NCBI GenBank assembly: GCA_018383375.1
Contig: JAHAWW010000310.1
Location: forward strand, 1-26,945
Reading direction: 5' to 3'
Source: Prevotellamassilia sp.
Lineage (GTDB): Bacteria > Bacteroidota > Bacteroidia > Bacteroidales > Bacteroidaceae
DNA: 26,945 bases
Position numbers and translations under genes: made by a program. The notes under the pieces were generated by a model. It was not told the DNA's origin, searched no databases, and worked only from the letters and a program-made list of their open reading frames with translations. The number at the start of each line of letters is the position of its first letter. Positions within the stretch are counted from its first letter, which is position 1. Shown here one piece after another: positions 1 through 8,519 of the stretch.

Positions 1-123
1 CTGGATTTCAAATTGTTAACCAGATTAATTTTGAGCAATTTTGTTGCTAAAAACTTTTGAATGCCTATAATTAACTGTTAATCATAGACCTTACAACGAT
101 TTTAGCACCCAAATTGACCTATA

Positions 124-172
124 CGCCTAAAATAAAGAGGAGTTCCCCACGATTGGAGAACTCCTCTTTATT
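124..172 (-). terminator. Terminator of the susCD-lipoprotein operon
   Basis: A 15-bp perfect inverted repeat (131-145 with 158-172) encloses a 12-nt loop and starts 25 bp beyond the lipoprotein stop codon. Read on the minus strand, the descending arm ends in CTCTTTATTTTA, giving a U-rich end. Placement and strength fit an intrinsic terminator closing the operon. The stem is also A/T-rich on the other side, so it could act in both directions. The remaining bases 1-123 show no gene. Confidence 0.75.
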
Positions 173-196
173 ATTGAGGGATGAACAAGCGTCGGC

Positions 197-1225
197 TTAT
201 TCAGCTGATTCCACTTCTTCGAGCTGGCTGAGCGCTACGGCCTCGATCAAGACGCCATAGTTGGCCACGGGCTTGCTGCCGGCCAGCGATGACAGATACT
301 GGGCGTAGTTTGACGCGTAGAGCGAGTAGCTGTAGATGGCAATGTAGCAAGGACCATCAAACTCAAACGGGACGTCGAAAGACTTCTCGCTGTATTGATA
401 CTCGCCGCCGGCCTGCGGGAAGTTGTAGGTGGCAATCTTTGTGGCAGCGGCCAGGTCTTCTACAGTGTTGATGGGGTCTTTAGAGATAAAGACGCTGTAG
501 TTGCCCGAGTTGGCTGGTGAACCGAAGATGGCACCCATATTGTCGGCAGCCACGGTGATGGCCGGGAAGGCCACGCCGGTGAAGTCTACGGGGATGACTA
601 TGGCACCTTCGGCAAAGGGATCATTGATACTGTTGAATTCGTCGTTGATGATGCTCAACTTCTGTACCGGGCAGGGCTGAGGCATACCAAACAGAGGAGC
701 GATGTCGAGCACGTGCATCTTGTCGTTGCCTGAGTTGGGGAAGTCGATGAATCCGAGCTGGTCAGAGGTGATGTCGAGCGTCTGATAGACTTCACGGCTG
801 AAGTTGTTGTTTGCAGTGATAGACTTCACGTCGCCGCACACCAGATTGCCGTCGGCAAAGGCATAGGCCTTGACATAGTAGGTCGTACCGGGTTCGAGGT
901 CGTTGAGGGCTATGGCTTTTTCTTCACCGGAGGTGTAGCCGCTCACCTGAACGCGCTGTGTGCTTTCGTCGGTGAGAGGCAACTCAGGGTTGGTGCCGAA
1001 GAGGAAACCGGCTTCTTCCACCTGGCTGCCTTCGGCCACGTTGACGATGAGACCGGCTTTGGCCAGTACGCCGTAGGCTTCCACAGTGGCTGTGGTCACC
1101 GTCGTCTGTGTGGGCGCAGCGGCCGGCATACGGAAGTCGTCCAGTTCATAGTCGTTGCCGCAGCTGGCCGTGAACATCAAAGCGCAGCCAAGCAACACGG
1201 ACTTGAGAATGTTTATCTTTTTCAT
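197..1225 (-). CDS. Outer-membrane lipoprotein of a SusCD operon, FN3-like
   Basis: A 342-residue protein beginning with a lipoprotein signal peptide; the lipobox TASC puts the acylated cysteine at residue 22, followed by acidic residues. Residues about 35-140 look like a fibronectin type III-type module (ending TTYYVKAYAF), as found in many Bacteroidota surface lipoproteins. The remaining 200 residues have a beta-rich, aromatic pattern that I do not recognise; a jelly-roll or binding fold is a guess. It starts 26 bp after the susD stop, so it is the third gene of the operon, the position often held by SusE/SusF-type surface glycan-binding proteins. Similarity to SusE or SusF themselves is not evident. 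A role in binding the substrate imported by the SusCD pair is inferred from position only. Confidence 0.8.
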   Translation of the reverse strand: MKKINILKSVLLGCALMFTASCGNDYELDDFRMPAAAPTQTTVTTATVEAYGVLAKAGLIVNVAEGSQVEEAGFLFGTNPELPLTDESTQRVQVSGYTSGEEKAIALNDLEPGTTYYVKAYAFADGNLVCGDVKSITANNNFSREVYQTLDITSDQLGFIDFPNSGNDKMHVLDIAPLFGMPQPCPVQKLSIINDEFNSINDPFAEGAIVIPVDFTGVAFPAITVAADNMGAIFGSPANSGNYSVFISKDPINTVEDLAAATKIATYNFPQAGGEYQYSEKSFDVPFEFDGPCYIAIYSYSLYASNYAQYLSSLAGSKPVANYGVLIEAVALSQLEEVESAE

Positions 1226-1251
1226 TGTTGTTTATACTTGTTTGTGTTTAA

Positions 1252-2799
1252 TTATTTACCAGTCCAGGCGTTGCCGTTCAAGGGGTTCTGGTCTTCTTTG
1301 CTGATACTTGAGTTGTTGTTGATTTCGCTCAAGGGCACCTGGAAGATCCAGCTGTAGTCGTCGGCGGGCATGTCAATCTGCGAAGATTTGGGCTCGTTGG
1401 TGCCTTCGTAGCTGCGGTTGAGCGCCTTGTGCAGACGCAAGCAGTCGAACAGGCCAAAACCTTCACCCCACAATTCGATGCGGCGCTGGTTGTAAATATA
1501 GTCTTGGGTCAGCACGCCGGGAGCGGTCCATTGCGGGTCGCGGTTGGCCATGAACTCAGCGAGCAGGGTCTGGGCAGCGCCGGTGTTGCCGCTCATAAAC
1601 TCTGCCTCGATCTCGGTGAGCATCAGCTCAGAGGCACGCATATAAACCACGTTGCCGAGCCATTGGGACACGAAGTCAAACTTCAGGTTGGCATAGTCGG
1701 GGATTGAACCTTTTGAACCAAGGTCAATGGCTTCGCCGGGAGCCACAAACAGTTGCTTGCGCACGTCAGTGGCGGGAATGGAGTTGTAGAGGGCAGCGTC
1801 GATGAGCTGGAAGGCACCCACTGCGTAGCCACCGTAGCCGGGGCCGTCGGTGCTGTGCCATGAAGCCCAAGAGGCATACATCATCGTGGTGGAGCTGGTG
1901 GGGATGTAAGCCCAAAGCACTTCGCCGTTGCTGCTGTCCTGATAGTTCCAGCTGGCAGCCTTCTGCAGGTCGTTGATGGCATAGCCTTGACGGGCAGCGT
2001 GGGCCATTTGGGCAGCCTCAGGCCATTTGTTCATCACGAGATAAACGCGTGAGAGCAAGCCCTGAGCCACCTGCTGGTCGATTTCGCTCTTCGAGGTGCG
2101 GGCATAGCCGTCGAGGTAGTCGATAGCTTTGAGCAAGTCTTTTTCCACCTGGGCATAAACCTGTTCTACAGTGGCACGGCCTTCAACGCTACCTTCTTCT
2201 TTTGAAGAGAGACGGATGGGCACACAGGGCAGTTCGGTGCTGAGTTTGCCGCCGTTGTTGTAGTCGTTTTTGTAGGTGCGCTGGTAGAACTGGGCCAGAT
2301 AGGCGTAGCTGATGCCGCGGAAGGCATAGGCCTGGCCAACGAGGTGTTTGGTCTCGGCGGCCATGTCGCCGGTCTCGTCAACGATATTGATGACGGTATT
2401 GGCGTCTTTGATAATGGTGTAGAACAGGCTCCAGGGCCAATAGGGGCGGTTGTATTGCTCTGCACCGTAGTCGAGAGCGTGGTCAAATCTCCAGGGGTCG
2501 CCGGAGCCGAGGGCCAGAGACACGTCGTTGCTCATCACATCAGACAGCATCATGATGCCGCCCATACCGCGGCACATATGGCCGTTGATGTCGGTGGAGT
2601 TGACACCGGCCATGTGGTTCCAGTGCGTGTAGCAGCCTTTCAGCTGAGAGGCGAGCACCTGTTCGGGGTTCTCTTTGGCTGCTTGCTCTGCCTGCTCTGA
2701 TGAGAGCGAAGTGGAGCTGGTCTCGTTGAAGTAGTCTTCGCTACAAGCTGTGACCAAACCTCCGCAGAGCAAAAGGGCAAAATATTTCGTAAGTTTCAT
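1252..2799 (-). CDS. SusD-like nutrient-binding outer membrane lipoprotein
   Basis: A 515-residue SusD/RagB family protein. The signal peptide ends in the lipobox VTAC with the lipidated cysteine at residue 19; the following SED is consistent with the acidic surface-export signal of Bacteroidota lipoproteins. The N-terminal half carries the helical TPR-type region (around YAYLAQFYQR), and the C-terminus carries the family hallmark RRIELWGEGFGLFDCLRL. Family members cap the SusC transporter at the cell surface and bind the ligand. The gene lies 60 bp downstream of susC, the invariable order. The ligand cannot be read from the sequence, because SusD proteins for glycans and for peptides look alike and no degradative enzyme is nearby. 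Confidence 0.95.
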   Translation of the reverse strand: MKLTKYFALLLCGGLVTACSEDYFNETSSTSLSSEQAEQAAKENPEQVLASQLKGCYTHWNHMAGVNSTDINGHMCRGMGGIMMLSDVMSNDVSLALGSGDPWRFDHALDYGAEQYNRPYWPWSLFYTIIKDANTVINIVDETGDMAAETKHLVGQAYAFRGISYAYLAQFYQRTYKNDYNNGGKLSTELPCVPIRLSSKEEGSVEGRATVEQVYAQVEKDLLKAIDYLDGYARTSKSEIDQQVAQGLLSRVYLVMNKWPEAAQMAHAARQGYAINDLQKAASWNYQDSSNGEVLWAYIPTSSTTMMYASWASWHSTDGPGYGGYAVGAFQLIDAALYNSIPATDVRKQLFVAPGEAIDLGSKGSIPDYANLKFDFVSQWLGNVVYMRASELMLTEIEAEFMSGNTGAAQTLLAEFMANRDPQWTAPGVLTQDYIYNQRRIELWGEGFGLFDCLRLHKALNRSYEGTNEPKSSQIDMPADDYSWIFQVPLSEINNNSSISKEDQNPLNGNAWTGK

Positions 2800-2859
2800 T
2801 TTGTTTTGTTCTTTAAAGTTTTTAGTGTCTTGTTCACTCTTGTTCTCAGAGGCTGAGGC

Positions 2860-5800
2860 TTAGAAGTTGAGCGTCAAACCGAACGAGATGGTGCGCAGGG
2901 CAGAGAAAGAGCTGGTGTCCACCGTACCGTCGATGAACTGACGGGGGTCGAAACCTTTACGCTTGCTGCCGAGGAAGAGGTTGTCGCCAACGGCATAGAT
3001 GCGCACTGAACTCAGACCCTGTACACGAGCCACAATGTGCTGGGGCAGGGTGTAGCCGAGGGTGATGTTGCGGATAGAGAAGTAGTTGGAGCGCGTGAGG
3101 AAGCGGTCGTTGGCCACGCCGCCGGTCATGCGGTAGCCTGACTCCAGACGGGGCACGTCGGTGATGTCACCGGGCTTCTGCCAGCGCTTGTAGATGTCGG
3201 TTGAGTAGGTCGAACCGCTGGCGGCAGCGTCGCCCATCAAGCCTGCATAGTTGCTGTCGTAGGTCCAGCCGCCGAGCGAGAAGGCAGTCTGGATGCTGAG
3301 GTCAAAGCCGAAGGCCTCAACGGTGGTGCTCAGACCGCCGAAGACAGTGGGAAGTGAAGACTTGCCCAACTGATAGAGGGTGGCCTGGTTGGCATCGTTG
3401 GTGGTCTGCATTTCGGTGCGGGTCAGCTGAACGCCGTTGGCATCGAGCACGGGGTTGCCGGCTTCGTCAACTACGGGCACTTCTACGTCCATGTAGTAGA
3501 GAGCGTCACCATTGGCGGGGTCAACGCCTGCGAAGCGTACCATATACCAGTCATAGAGTGAACCGCCCTTCTTGCGCCAGTAGTTGCCAGACTGGTAGCC
3601 TTCTTCGGGACGACCCTGCTGCATACGGGTGAGTTTGTTCTTGTAGTGAGTCAGGTTGAGTGAAGCCGTCCAGTTGACGATGCTGTTCTTGATGATGGTA
3701 CCGTTGATCAAGGCCTCCACACCGGTGTTGCGCATAGCCTGCTCATTGGTCAGGATGCGGTTGGGCGTACCTTCAGAGGCGGGGAGGGTGTGGTAACCAA
3801 TCATGTCGTCGGTGTTCTTCACGAAGAAGTCAACCTCAAAGTTCAAGCGATTGTTGAAGAGACCGGCCTCGAGACCCAAGTCGAAGGTCTTGCTCTTTTC
3901 CCAAGTGAGGTCGGGATTGCCGCGCCAGGTCTGTACGATAGAGAATTCGGGGTTTTCTTCCGTACCGGCGTTGGTTACGGAGTAGTGGTCGAGCCAGCCG
4001 CCGTAAATGCCGATACCGTCGTTACCCTGCGTACCATAGCTGGCACGGAGTTTCAGCTTGTTCACCACGCTGCCAAGAGCTGCCTTGAACCAGTCTTCGT
4101 TGGCAATGTTCCAAGCGGCACCGACAGACCAGAAGTTACCGGCGTTGTGTTTGGGATGGAACATGCTGGAGCGGTCGCGGCGGTATGACAGCGAGAGGTT
4201 GTAGGTGTGGTTGTAAGTATACTCAGCGCGGGTCAGCCAGCTCTCGAGCTTGTAGGTGTCGTCGCTGCTGGCGGGATCGTCGAGGTTGAGCAGAGAGTTG
4301 GAGAAGTCGCCCTCGTTGATGATGAAGTACTTGCGGTAGGCGCCGAGAGCCACGTCGTTTTGCGACTTGTTCTCGTGACCGGCCATAAGGCTGATACCGT
4401 GCTTGCCGAAAGTCTTGTCATAGTTGAAGCGCTCGGTGGCATTGAGCACGGTGGTGCGATAGGTTTCCTTATAGCTGTAACCCTTTGAAGCCTGAGCATC
4501 GGCCGTGATGGGGCTGACGAAGCTGTTGTATTCGCGGTTGAAGTTGTCCACGGCAGCGTCTACGCGGAAGGTGAGGCCATCAATGATCTTCAGTTCGGCA
4601 TAAGCACGGCCGGTGAAGGCATTGCGCATATTCTCTTCCTTGTTGTTGTAGATGTTGATGAGCGGCATCTGGCTGGCCGAGAAGAGACGGCTGCGTCCGT
4701 AAGACGTACCGAGGTCCCACTGGGTGTTGCCGTTCTCATCGAGCACGAGGTTACCGTTCAGGTCGCGCAGATAGACCGGATAGATCGGAGCGATGTGGTC
4801 GGTGAAAGAGAAGAGGTTGGCAGCCTTGCCAGACTCAGACGAAAGACCGTTGATCGTAGAGTGAGAATAGGCCACGCTGGCACCGATGTTGAGCCATTCG
4901 AAGGCCTTGTGGTCTACGCGCAGACGGCCACCCATACGTTCCATGTCAGACTTGGCCACATAGGCTTTGTCGTCCAAGTAGTTGAATGAGAGGAAATACT
5001 GCGTGCGGTCGTCACCACCCGAGATGCTCACGTTGTATTCCTGACGCAAACCGTTGCTGAAAGCTGCGTCTTCCCACTCGTTGCCATAAAGCAGGCTGGC
5101 AGCGGGGTTGAGGCGGCCGGTGAGCGGGTCGATGAGCTGGCTGTTGGCCACGTTGTAGGCGTTGTAACCACCGAGGTTGCCCACGAGGTCCTTGCTGGCA
5201 GCGATGCGGGAGGCGAGGTCACCCATGGTGTTGAGGTTCTGGCGATAATAGCCTTCCCAAGCCAGTTCGTAGTAGTCGCCGGCATTTTCCACGGTCTCAT
5301 ATTTGGAGACACCGCGGCTGTTCCAACCGAGACGGGCGTCAACGCTTACACGGGTGCGTCCGGCCTTACCTTTCTTGGTGGTGATATAGAGGATACCGTT
5401 GGCACCGCGGGCACCATAGATAGAGGTGGCCGAGGCGTCTTTTTGCAGGTTGATGCTCTCGATATCCATAGGGTTGATCGAGCTGAGAGCACCTTCGTAG
5501 GGGGCACCGTCGAGGATGATGAGCGGAGACTGGCTGGCCGAGATGGAGCCGATACCGCGCACATACATGGTTGCCGAACTACCCGGCTGACCTGTTGCAG
5601 ACGTGGTCTGCAGACCGGGGATAACACCCTCGAGGGCTTTGGTCACGTTAGAGACCTGAACTTTCTGGAGCTGGTCGCCTTTGACGGCAGCTACCGAACC
5701 GGTGAAGTCGCCTTTCTTGGCCTTACCGTAGCCGATGACTACAGCTTCGTCGAGAGCGACATCATTGTCGCGCAACACCACTTTCACATTGCCGGCAATC

Positions 5801-6051
5801 GAGACTGTCTGTTCTTCCTTGCCAATGTAGGTGACACGCAGGTGTTGTGCAGAAGCAGGCACGTCTTTGAATGAGAAGCGACCTTCGTTGTCGGTCGTTG
5901 TCACGGCCTTGTGTCCTGCCACGCGGATGGTTGCGCCGATGATGGGTTCGCCATCTGTGTCGACTACGCGACCCGTCACGCGCTTTTGCGCAGAAGCCGT
6001 CGCTGCCGTCATCAGCAGCGTAGCTCCCAAGAGCACTAACTTTTTGTTCAT
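2860..6051 (-). CDS. SusC/RagA TonB-dependent outer membrane transporter
   Basis: A 1063-residue SusC-family receptor. A signal peptide (cleavage near ASA-Q, residues 19-22) is followed by a carboxypeptidase-regulatory-like beta-sandwich (about 24-95), a TonB-box-like segment around DEAVVIGYG (101-109), the plug domain with the SusC hallmark YGARGANG (212-219), and a long beta-barrel ending in aromatic LTLNF, typical of barrel C-termini. It imports a bulky ligand across the outer membrane using TonB energy, with the SusD lid encoded next. It is the first gene of the operon, with its own promoter at 6243-6273 and a long leader. The missing N-terminal signalling domain means it is not a direct partner of an anti-sigma factor. 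Substrate unknown. Confidence 0.95.
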   Translation of the reverse strand: MNKKLVLLGATLLMTAATASAQKRVTGRVVDTDGEPIIGATIRVAGHKAVTTTDNEGRFSFKDVPASAQHLRVTYIGKEEQTVSIAGNVKVVLRDNDVALDEAVVIGYGKAKKGDFTGSVAAVKGDQLQKVQVSNVTKALEGVIPGLQTTSATGQPGSSATMYVRGIGSISASQSPLIILDGAPYEGALSSINPMDIESINLQKDASATSIYGARGANGILYITTKKGKAGRTRVSVDARLGWNSRGVSKYETVENAGDYYELAWEGYYRQNLNTMGDLASRIAASKDLVGNLGGYNAYNVANSQLIDPLTGRLNPAASLLYGNEWEDAAFSNGLRQEYNVSISGGDDRTQYFLSFNYLDDKAYVAKSDMERMGGRLRVDHKAFEWLNIGASVAYSHSTINGLSSESGKAANLFSFTDHIAPIYPVYLRDLNGNLVLDENGNTQWDLGTSYGRSRLFSASQMPLINIYNNKEENMRNAFTGRAYAELKIIDGLTFRVDAAVDNFNREYNSFVSPITADAQASKGYSYKETYRTTVLNATERFNYDKTFGKHGISLMAGHENKSQNDVALGAYRKYFIINEGDFSNSLLNLDDPASSDDTYKLESWLTRAEYTYNHTYNLSLSYRRDRSSMFHPKHNAGNFWSVGAAWNIANEDWFKAALGSVVNKLKLRASYGTQGNDGIGIYGGWLDHYSVTNAGTEENPEFSIVQTWRGNPDLTWEKSKTFDLGLEAGLFNNRLNFEVDFFVKNTDDMIGYHTLPASEGTPNRILTNEQAMRNTGVEALINGTIIKNSIVNWTASLNLTHYKNKLTRMQQGRPEEGYQSGNYWRKKGGSLYDWYMVRFAGVDPANGDALYYMDVEVPVVDEAGNPVLDANGVQLTRTEMQTTNDANQATLYQLGKSSLPTVFGGLSTTVEAFGFDLSIQTAFSLGGWTYDSNYAGLMGDAAASGSTYSTDIYKRWQKPGDITDVPRLESGYRMTGGVANDRFLTRSNYFSIRNITLGYTLPQHIVARVQGLSSVRIYAVGDNLFLGSKRKGFDPRQFIDGTVDTSSFSALRTISFGLTLNF

Positions 6052-6145
6052 AATATAACCGTTAAATTAAACATTGTGTGTTTGCTATTTTGGCGTGATA
6101 AGCCTTAGTTTAGCCAATTTTGTAGGTGCTTAAAAAGCACAACGC

Positions 6146-6176
6146 CTTTCGCCCTGCCATCACGGCAAATCGAAAG
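6146..6176 (-). other. Possible hairpin in the susC leader
   Basis: CTTTCG (6146-6151) pairs with CGAAAG (6171-6176), with a symmetric four-by-four internal loop and a further GCC/GGC pairing inside. It lies in the transcribed leader about 100 nt before the susC start codon. A regulatory role is speculative; the pairing could be chance. Confidence 0.25.
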
Positions 6177-6242
6177 TGTTTCTTTTGGTAGATTGAGCTA
6201 AATTGTTATGCATAAAACGTATAGATATGCTCTAACAATTTG

Positions 6243-6273
6243 CAAAGGTAATATTTAATTTCTGTAAACCAAA
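6243..6273 (-). promoter_or_regulatory. Bacteroidota promoter for the susC operon
   Basis: On the minus strand the -33 element TTTG (6270-6273) is followed after exactly 19 bp by TACCTTTG (6243-6250), a full match to the Bacteroidota -7 consensus TAnnTTTG recognised by their primary sigma factor. Transcription should start near 6237, giving a leader of about 185 nt before the susC start at 6051. No operator or second box was identified. Confidence 0.75.
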
Positions 6274-6408
6274 CTAAAAGTTGGTATAAACGGTAAAAAA
6301 TTAACACTTTGGCCGAACAAAAGATACCGAAATGCTATTTATTGATTACAAAAAAGATAGTTTGAATAGTTTTTTAATGGGAGGATGAAGAGACGGATGT
6401 GTACTAGA

Positions 6409-6430
6409 GCGGCAGGCCTTGTCCTGCCGC
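6409..6430. repeat. REP-like hairpin 1
   Basis: An 8-bp perfect stem GCGGCAGG (6409-6416) / CCTGCCGC (6423-6430) with a 6-nt loop. It belongs to a cluster of three palindromes in this gap. It resembles the short extragenic palindromes scattered in Bacteroidota genomes, but only one copy is present in the window, so repetition is unproven. Confidence 0.5.
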
Positions 6431-6497
6431 CCAATAAACCACTATTCCATTAAATATTATTGTGGGCGATTTACAATAGATTATATCCGTATTTGAT

Positions 6498-6522
6498 CGG
6501 CCTCGCAAGACCTGACAGGCCG
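6498..6522. repeat. REP-like hairpin 2
   Basis: A 6-bp stem CGGCCT (6498-6503) / AGGCCG (6517-6522) with a 13-nt loop that contains AAGACCTGACAGG. It is the second palindrome of the cluster and shares the GGCCT/AGGCC core with its neighbour at 6548. Confidence 0.4.
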
Positions 6523-6540
6523 GACTATATAGAGCAATAC

Positions 6541-6567
6541 AACAAAACCCAGGCCGTTAGGCCTGGG
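6541..6567 (-). terminator. Probable terminator of the ftsZ-yqeY transcript
   Basis: CCCAGGCC (6548-6555) pairs perfectly with GGCCTGGG (6560-6567) around a 4-nt loop. On the minus strand the stem is followed directly by TTTTGTTGT, a good U-tract. It lies about 100 bp after the yqeY stop. The same hairpin is part of a REP-like unit, so it may serve both as a repeat and as a terminator. Confidence 0.6.
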
Positions 6568-6592
6568 CTATTATCTTGCGCCCTTACAGGGC
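6548..6592. repeat. REP-like two-hairpin unit
   Basis: Two hairpins in series: the 8-bp CCCAGGCC/GGCCTGGG stem (6548-6567) and a 5-bp GCCCT/AGGGC stem (6580-6592), joined by TATTATCTT-type sequence. From memory this double hairpin (reverse strand GCCCTGTAAGGGCG, then AGATAATAGCCCAGG) matches a dispersed intergenic repeat seen in many Bacteroidales; this was not searched. Confidence 0.55.
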
Positions 6593-6663
6593 TTATGTGG
6601 CTGTATTGAAATCTCAAAAATGACTCAACTCAACCACCCAACTTGCAAATTCCGCTTGTTTGA

Positions 6664-7113
6664 TTATGCCAATAATTGCTTGACGAGGGTCGAAATGGCC
6701 TTGCCGTCGGCACGGCCGGCAAGTTTCTTTGAGGCCACTCCCATCACCTTGCCCATATCTTTGGGGCTGTTGGCACCCGTTTCAGCGATGATGGCTTTGA
6801 CTTCTGCCTCAAGTTCCTCCGCCGTGAGTGCCTTAGGCAGATACTCGTCGATGACGGCAGCCTGTCCTTCTTCCTCTTCGGCCAAGTCCGGACGGCTCTG
6901 TTCGCGATAGAGTGCAGCGGTGTCGTGGCCCTGTTTGGAGAGCTTGGCCAAGATTTTTATGGCAGTGGTGTCGTCGAGTGTGTCGTTGGCTCCCGGCGCC
7001 GTCTTGGCCTCAATAAAATATTTCTTGATGTTGCGTAGCGCCTCAAGACGGATTTTGTCTTTGGCTTTCATGGCGGCTACGATGTCTTTGCTGATTTGGT
7101 CGAAAAGTGCCAT
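6664..7113 (-). CDS. yqeY: GatB/YqeY domain protein
   Basis: A 149-residue soluble protein that matches the stand-alone GatB/YqeY family over its whole length. It starts ALFDQISKDIVAAMKAKDK, has the helical MKAKDKIRLEALRNIK pattern and the later DMGKVMG segment typical of the family, and has the usual length of about 150. The domain is shared with the tail of the amidotransferase subunit GatB, where it contacts tRNA; the cellular role of the free protein is not established. It lies 52 bp after the second ftsZ on the same strand with no clear promoter between them, so it is probably the last gene of the division transcript. The ftsZ-yqeY neighbourhood is common in Bacteroidota. Confidence 0.9.
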   Translation of the reverse strand: MALFDQISKDIVAAMKAKDKIRLEALRNIKKYFIEAKTAPGANDTLDDTTAIKILAKLSKQGHDTAALYREQSRPDLAEEEEGQAAVIDEYLPKALTAEELEAEVKAIIAETGANSPKDMGKVMGVASKKLAGRADGKAISTLVKQLLA

Positions 7114-7165
7114 AGTAAGTAATGTGTTTTAGGTTGTGCGTGAATGTTTTGTGCCCACAGCTTGT

Positions 7166-8452
7166 TTATTCTTGCCCAAAGATTATCGCGCCTTGCGTCG
7201 TTTGCGGTTCGCTCATATCAATTGTAGAGCTTGCCGTGCAGAGTGACGCCAAATCGGCTGAGGTGCGCTTGGCAGTGGGCACAGACTCAATTTTGTTGAG
7301 GATTTCTTCGTTGTCGAGGTCTTCAAGACTGAAGATGTATGATTTGGGCCGTCGCTTGATGGTGCGTCCTTTCTTGTCGCGGCTCAGTTCGGGATAGTTC
7401 AGCAGGCGGCGGTTCGCTTTTTCATCGAGCTCCATTTGCGGGATTTCTTCCACCTCTTGGTTTTTCTTGTCTTTTCCGGCGAGTCTGAAACCTGAGGCCA
7501 ACACTGTCACTTTGAGCTGATCGTCGAGAGAGTCGTCGAAGTCAAGGCCGTATTTGGTGAAGATGTCGGGGCGGAAACGCTCCATAAAGGTGTTGAGTTC
7601 GCCGAACTCTTCCATGCGCAAGAGGTGCTCACTTTTGCTGCTGCACGTGATGCGCACCACGATTTTCTGCGAATGATAGACGTCGTTGTTGTTGAGCAGG
7701 GGCGAATAGATGGCGTCGTCGAGAGCCCGCGACAGCCTTCCTTCTCCACGGCCGTAGCCTGTAGAGATAACGGCCACGCCGCCGTCTTTAAGCACGTTGT
7801 TTATATCGCGGAAATCAAGCAGTATTTTGCCGCGCATATTGATTATCTCCACAATGCTGCGGACGGCCGTAGAAAGCACCATATCGGCCTTCTTGAAGGC
7901 GTTGAGCACGCTCTGTTCGGCATAGATGTCATAGAGCCGCTGATTGTTGATGACCAGCATGGCGTCGACCTCGTCAGAGAGTGCTTCCAAACCATCGAGC
8001 GCCTTGTCAATTTGCTTGGGCATTTCAAAGAGGAAGGGTAGTGTGACCACCCCCACGGTGAGAATGCCTCGCTTTTTGGCCTCTCGGGCAATAATCGGTG
8101 AAGCACCAGTGCCTGTGCCTCCGCCCATGCCGGCGGTGATAAATACCATTTTGACGTCGTCGCTGAGTTCGGCGTTAATGGCTTTCAGGCTCTCTTCGGC
8201 ATATTTGCGGCCAATTTCGGGTCTGCCGCCTGCTCCGAGGCCGGGGCCCATTTGCAGTTTGTCGGGCACGATGGAGTCTTCGAGCGCCTTTTGGTCGGTG
8301 TTGGCCACCAAGAAACGCACACCTTCTATACCTTCTTTATACATTTGCCCAACGGCATTGCCGCCACCACCGCCAACGCCTATCACCTTGATGATGTTGG
8401 GCGTGTAGATAATGGTTGGTTCAACGAGTAGTGTCTCTTTATTGTCAGGCAT
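7166..8452 (-). CDS. Second FtsZ paralogue (diverged)
   Basis: A 428-residue FtsZ/tubulin GTPase. It has the N-terminal glycine loop GVGGGGGNAV (25-34), the tubulin signature GGGTGTG (110-116), the NTD loop (51-53) and the TGYG segment (231-234). It aligns to the neighbouring FtsZ without gaps over the region about residues 75-260. The T7 synergy loop reads LLDFRD (211-216), so the Asn of the usual NxDFxD is Leu, while both Asp residues remain. The C-terminal domain is diverged and has no recognisable standard FtsZ tail; it carries YIFSLEDLDNEE (372-383) and ends GAIIFGQE. Likely a filament-forming partner of the first FtsZ; whether it hydrolyses GTP normally is open. It lies 99 bp after the first copy, probably cotranscribed. 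Confidence 0.93.
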   Translation of the reverse strand: MPDNKETLLVEPTIIYTPNIIKVIGVGGGGGNAVGQMYKEGIEGVRFLVANTDQKALEDSIVPDKLQMGPGLGAGGRPEIGRKYAEESLKAINAELSDDVKMVFITAGMGGGTGTGASPIIAREAKKRGILTVGVVTLPFLFEMPKQIDKALDGLEALSDEVDAMLVINNQRLYDIYAEQSVLNAFKKADMVLSTAVRSIVEIINMRGKILLDFRDINNVLKDGGVAVISTGYGRGEGRLSRALDDAIYSPLLNNNDVYHSQKIVVRITCSSKSEHLLRMEEFGELNTFMERFRPDIFTKYGLDFDDSLDDQLKVTVLASGFRLAGKDKKNQEVEEIPQMELDEKANRRLLNYPELSRDKKGRTIKRRPKSYIFSLEDLDNEEILNKIESVPTAKRTSADLASLCTASSTIDMSEPQTTQGAIIFGQE

Positions 8453-8519
8453 GGTGGTGAATGGGTTAGGGTGGGAGGTGGTTGGTGCGAGGAGAGACCT
8501 TCTTAGGGCGAGGCCAACA

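Larger units (their letters stand above)
6052..6663. other. Intergenic region between yqeY and susC
   Basis: About 610 bp without a convincing gene. From low to high coordinate it contains the susC leader, the susC promoter, an A/T-rich stretch (about 6250-6380), and then three GC-rich hairpins between 6409 and 6592 described separately. The base composition of the hairpin part is clearly different from the A/T-rich promoter part. No tRNA or small RNA fold was recognised. Confidence 0.6.
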
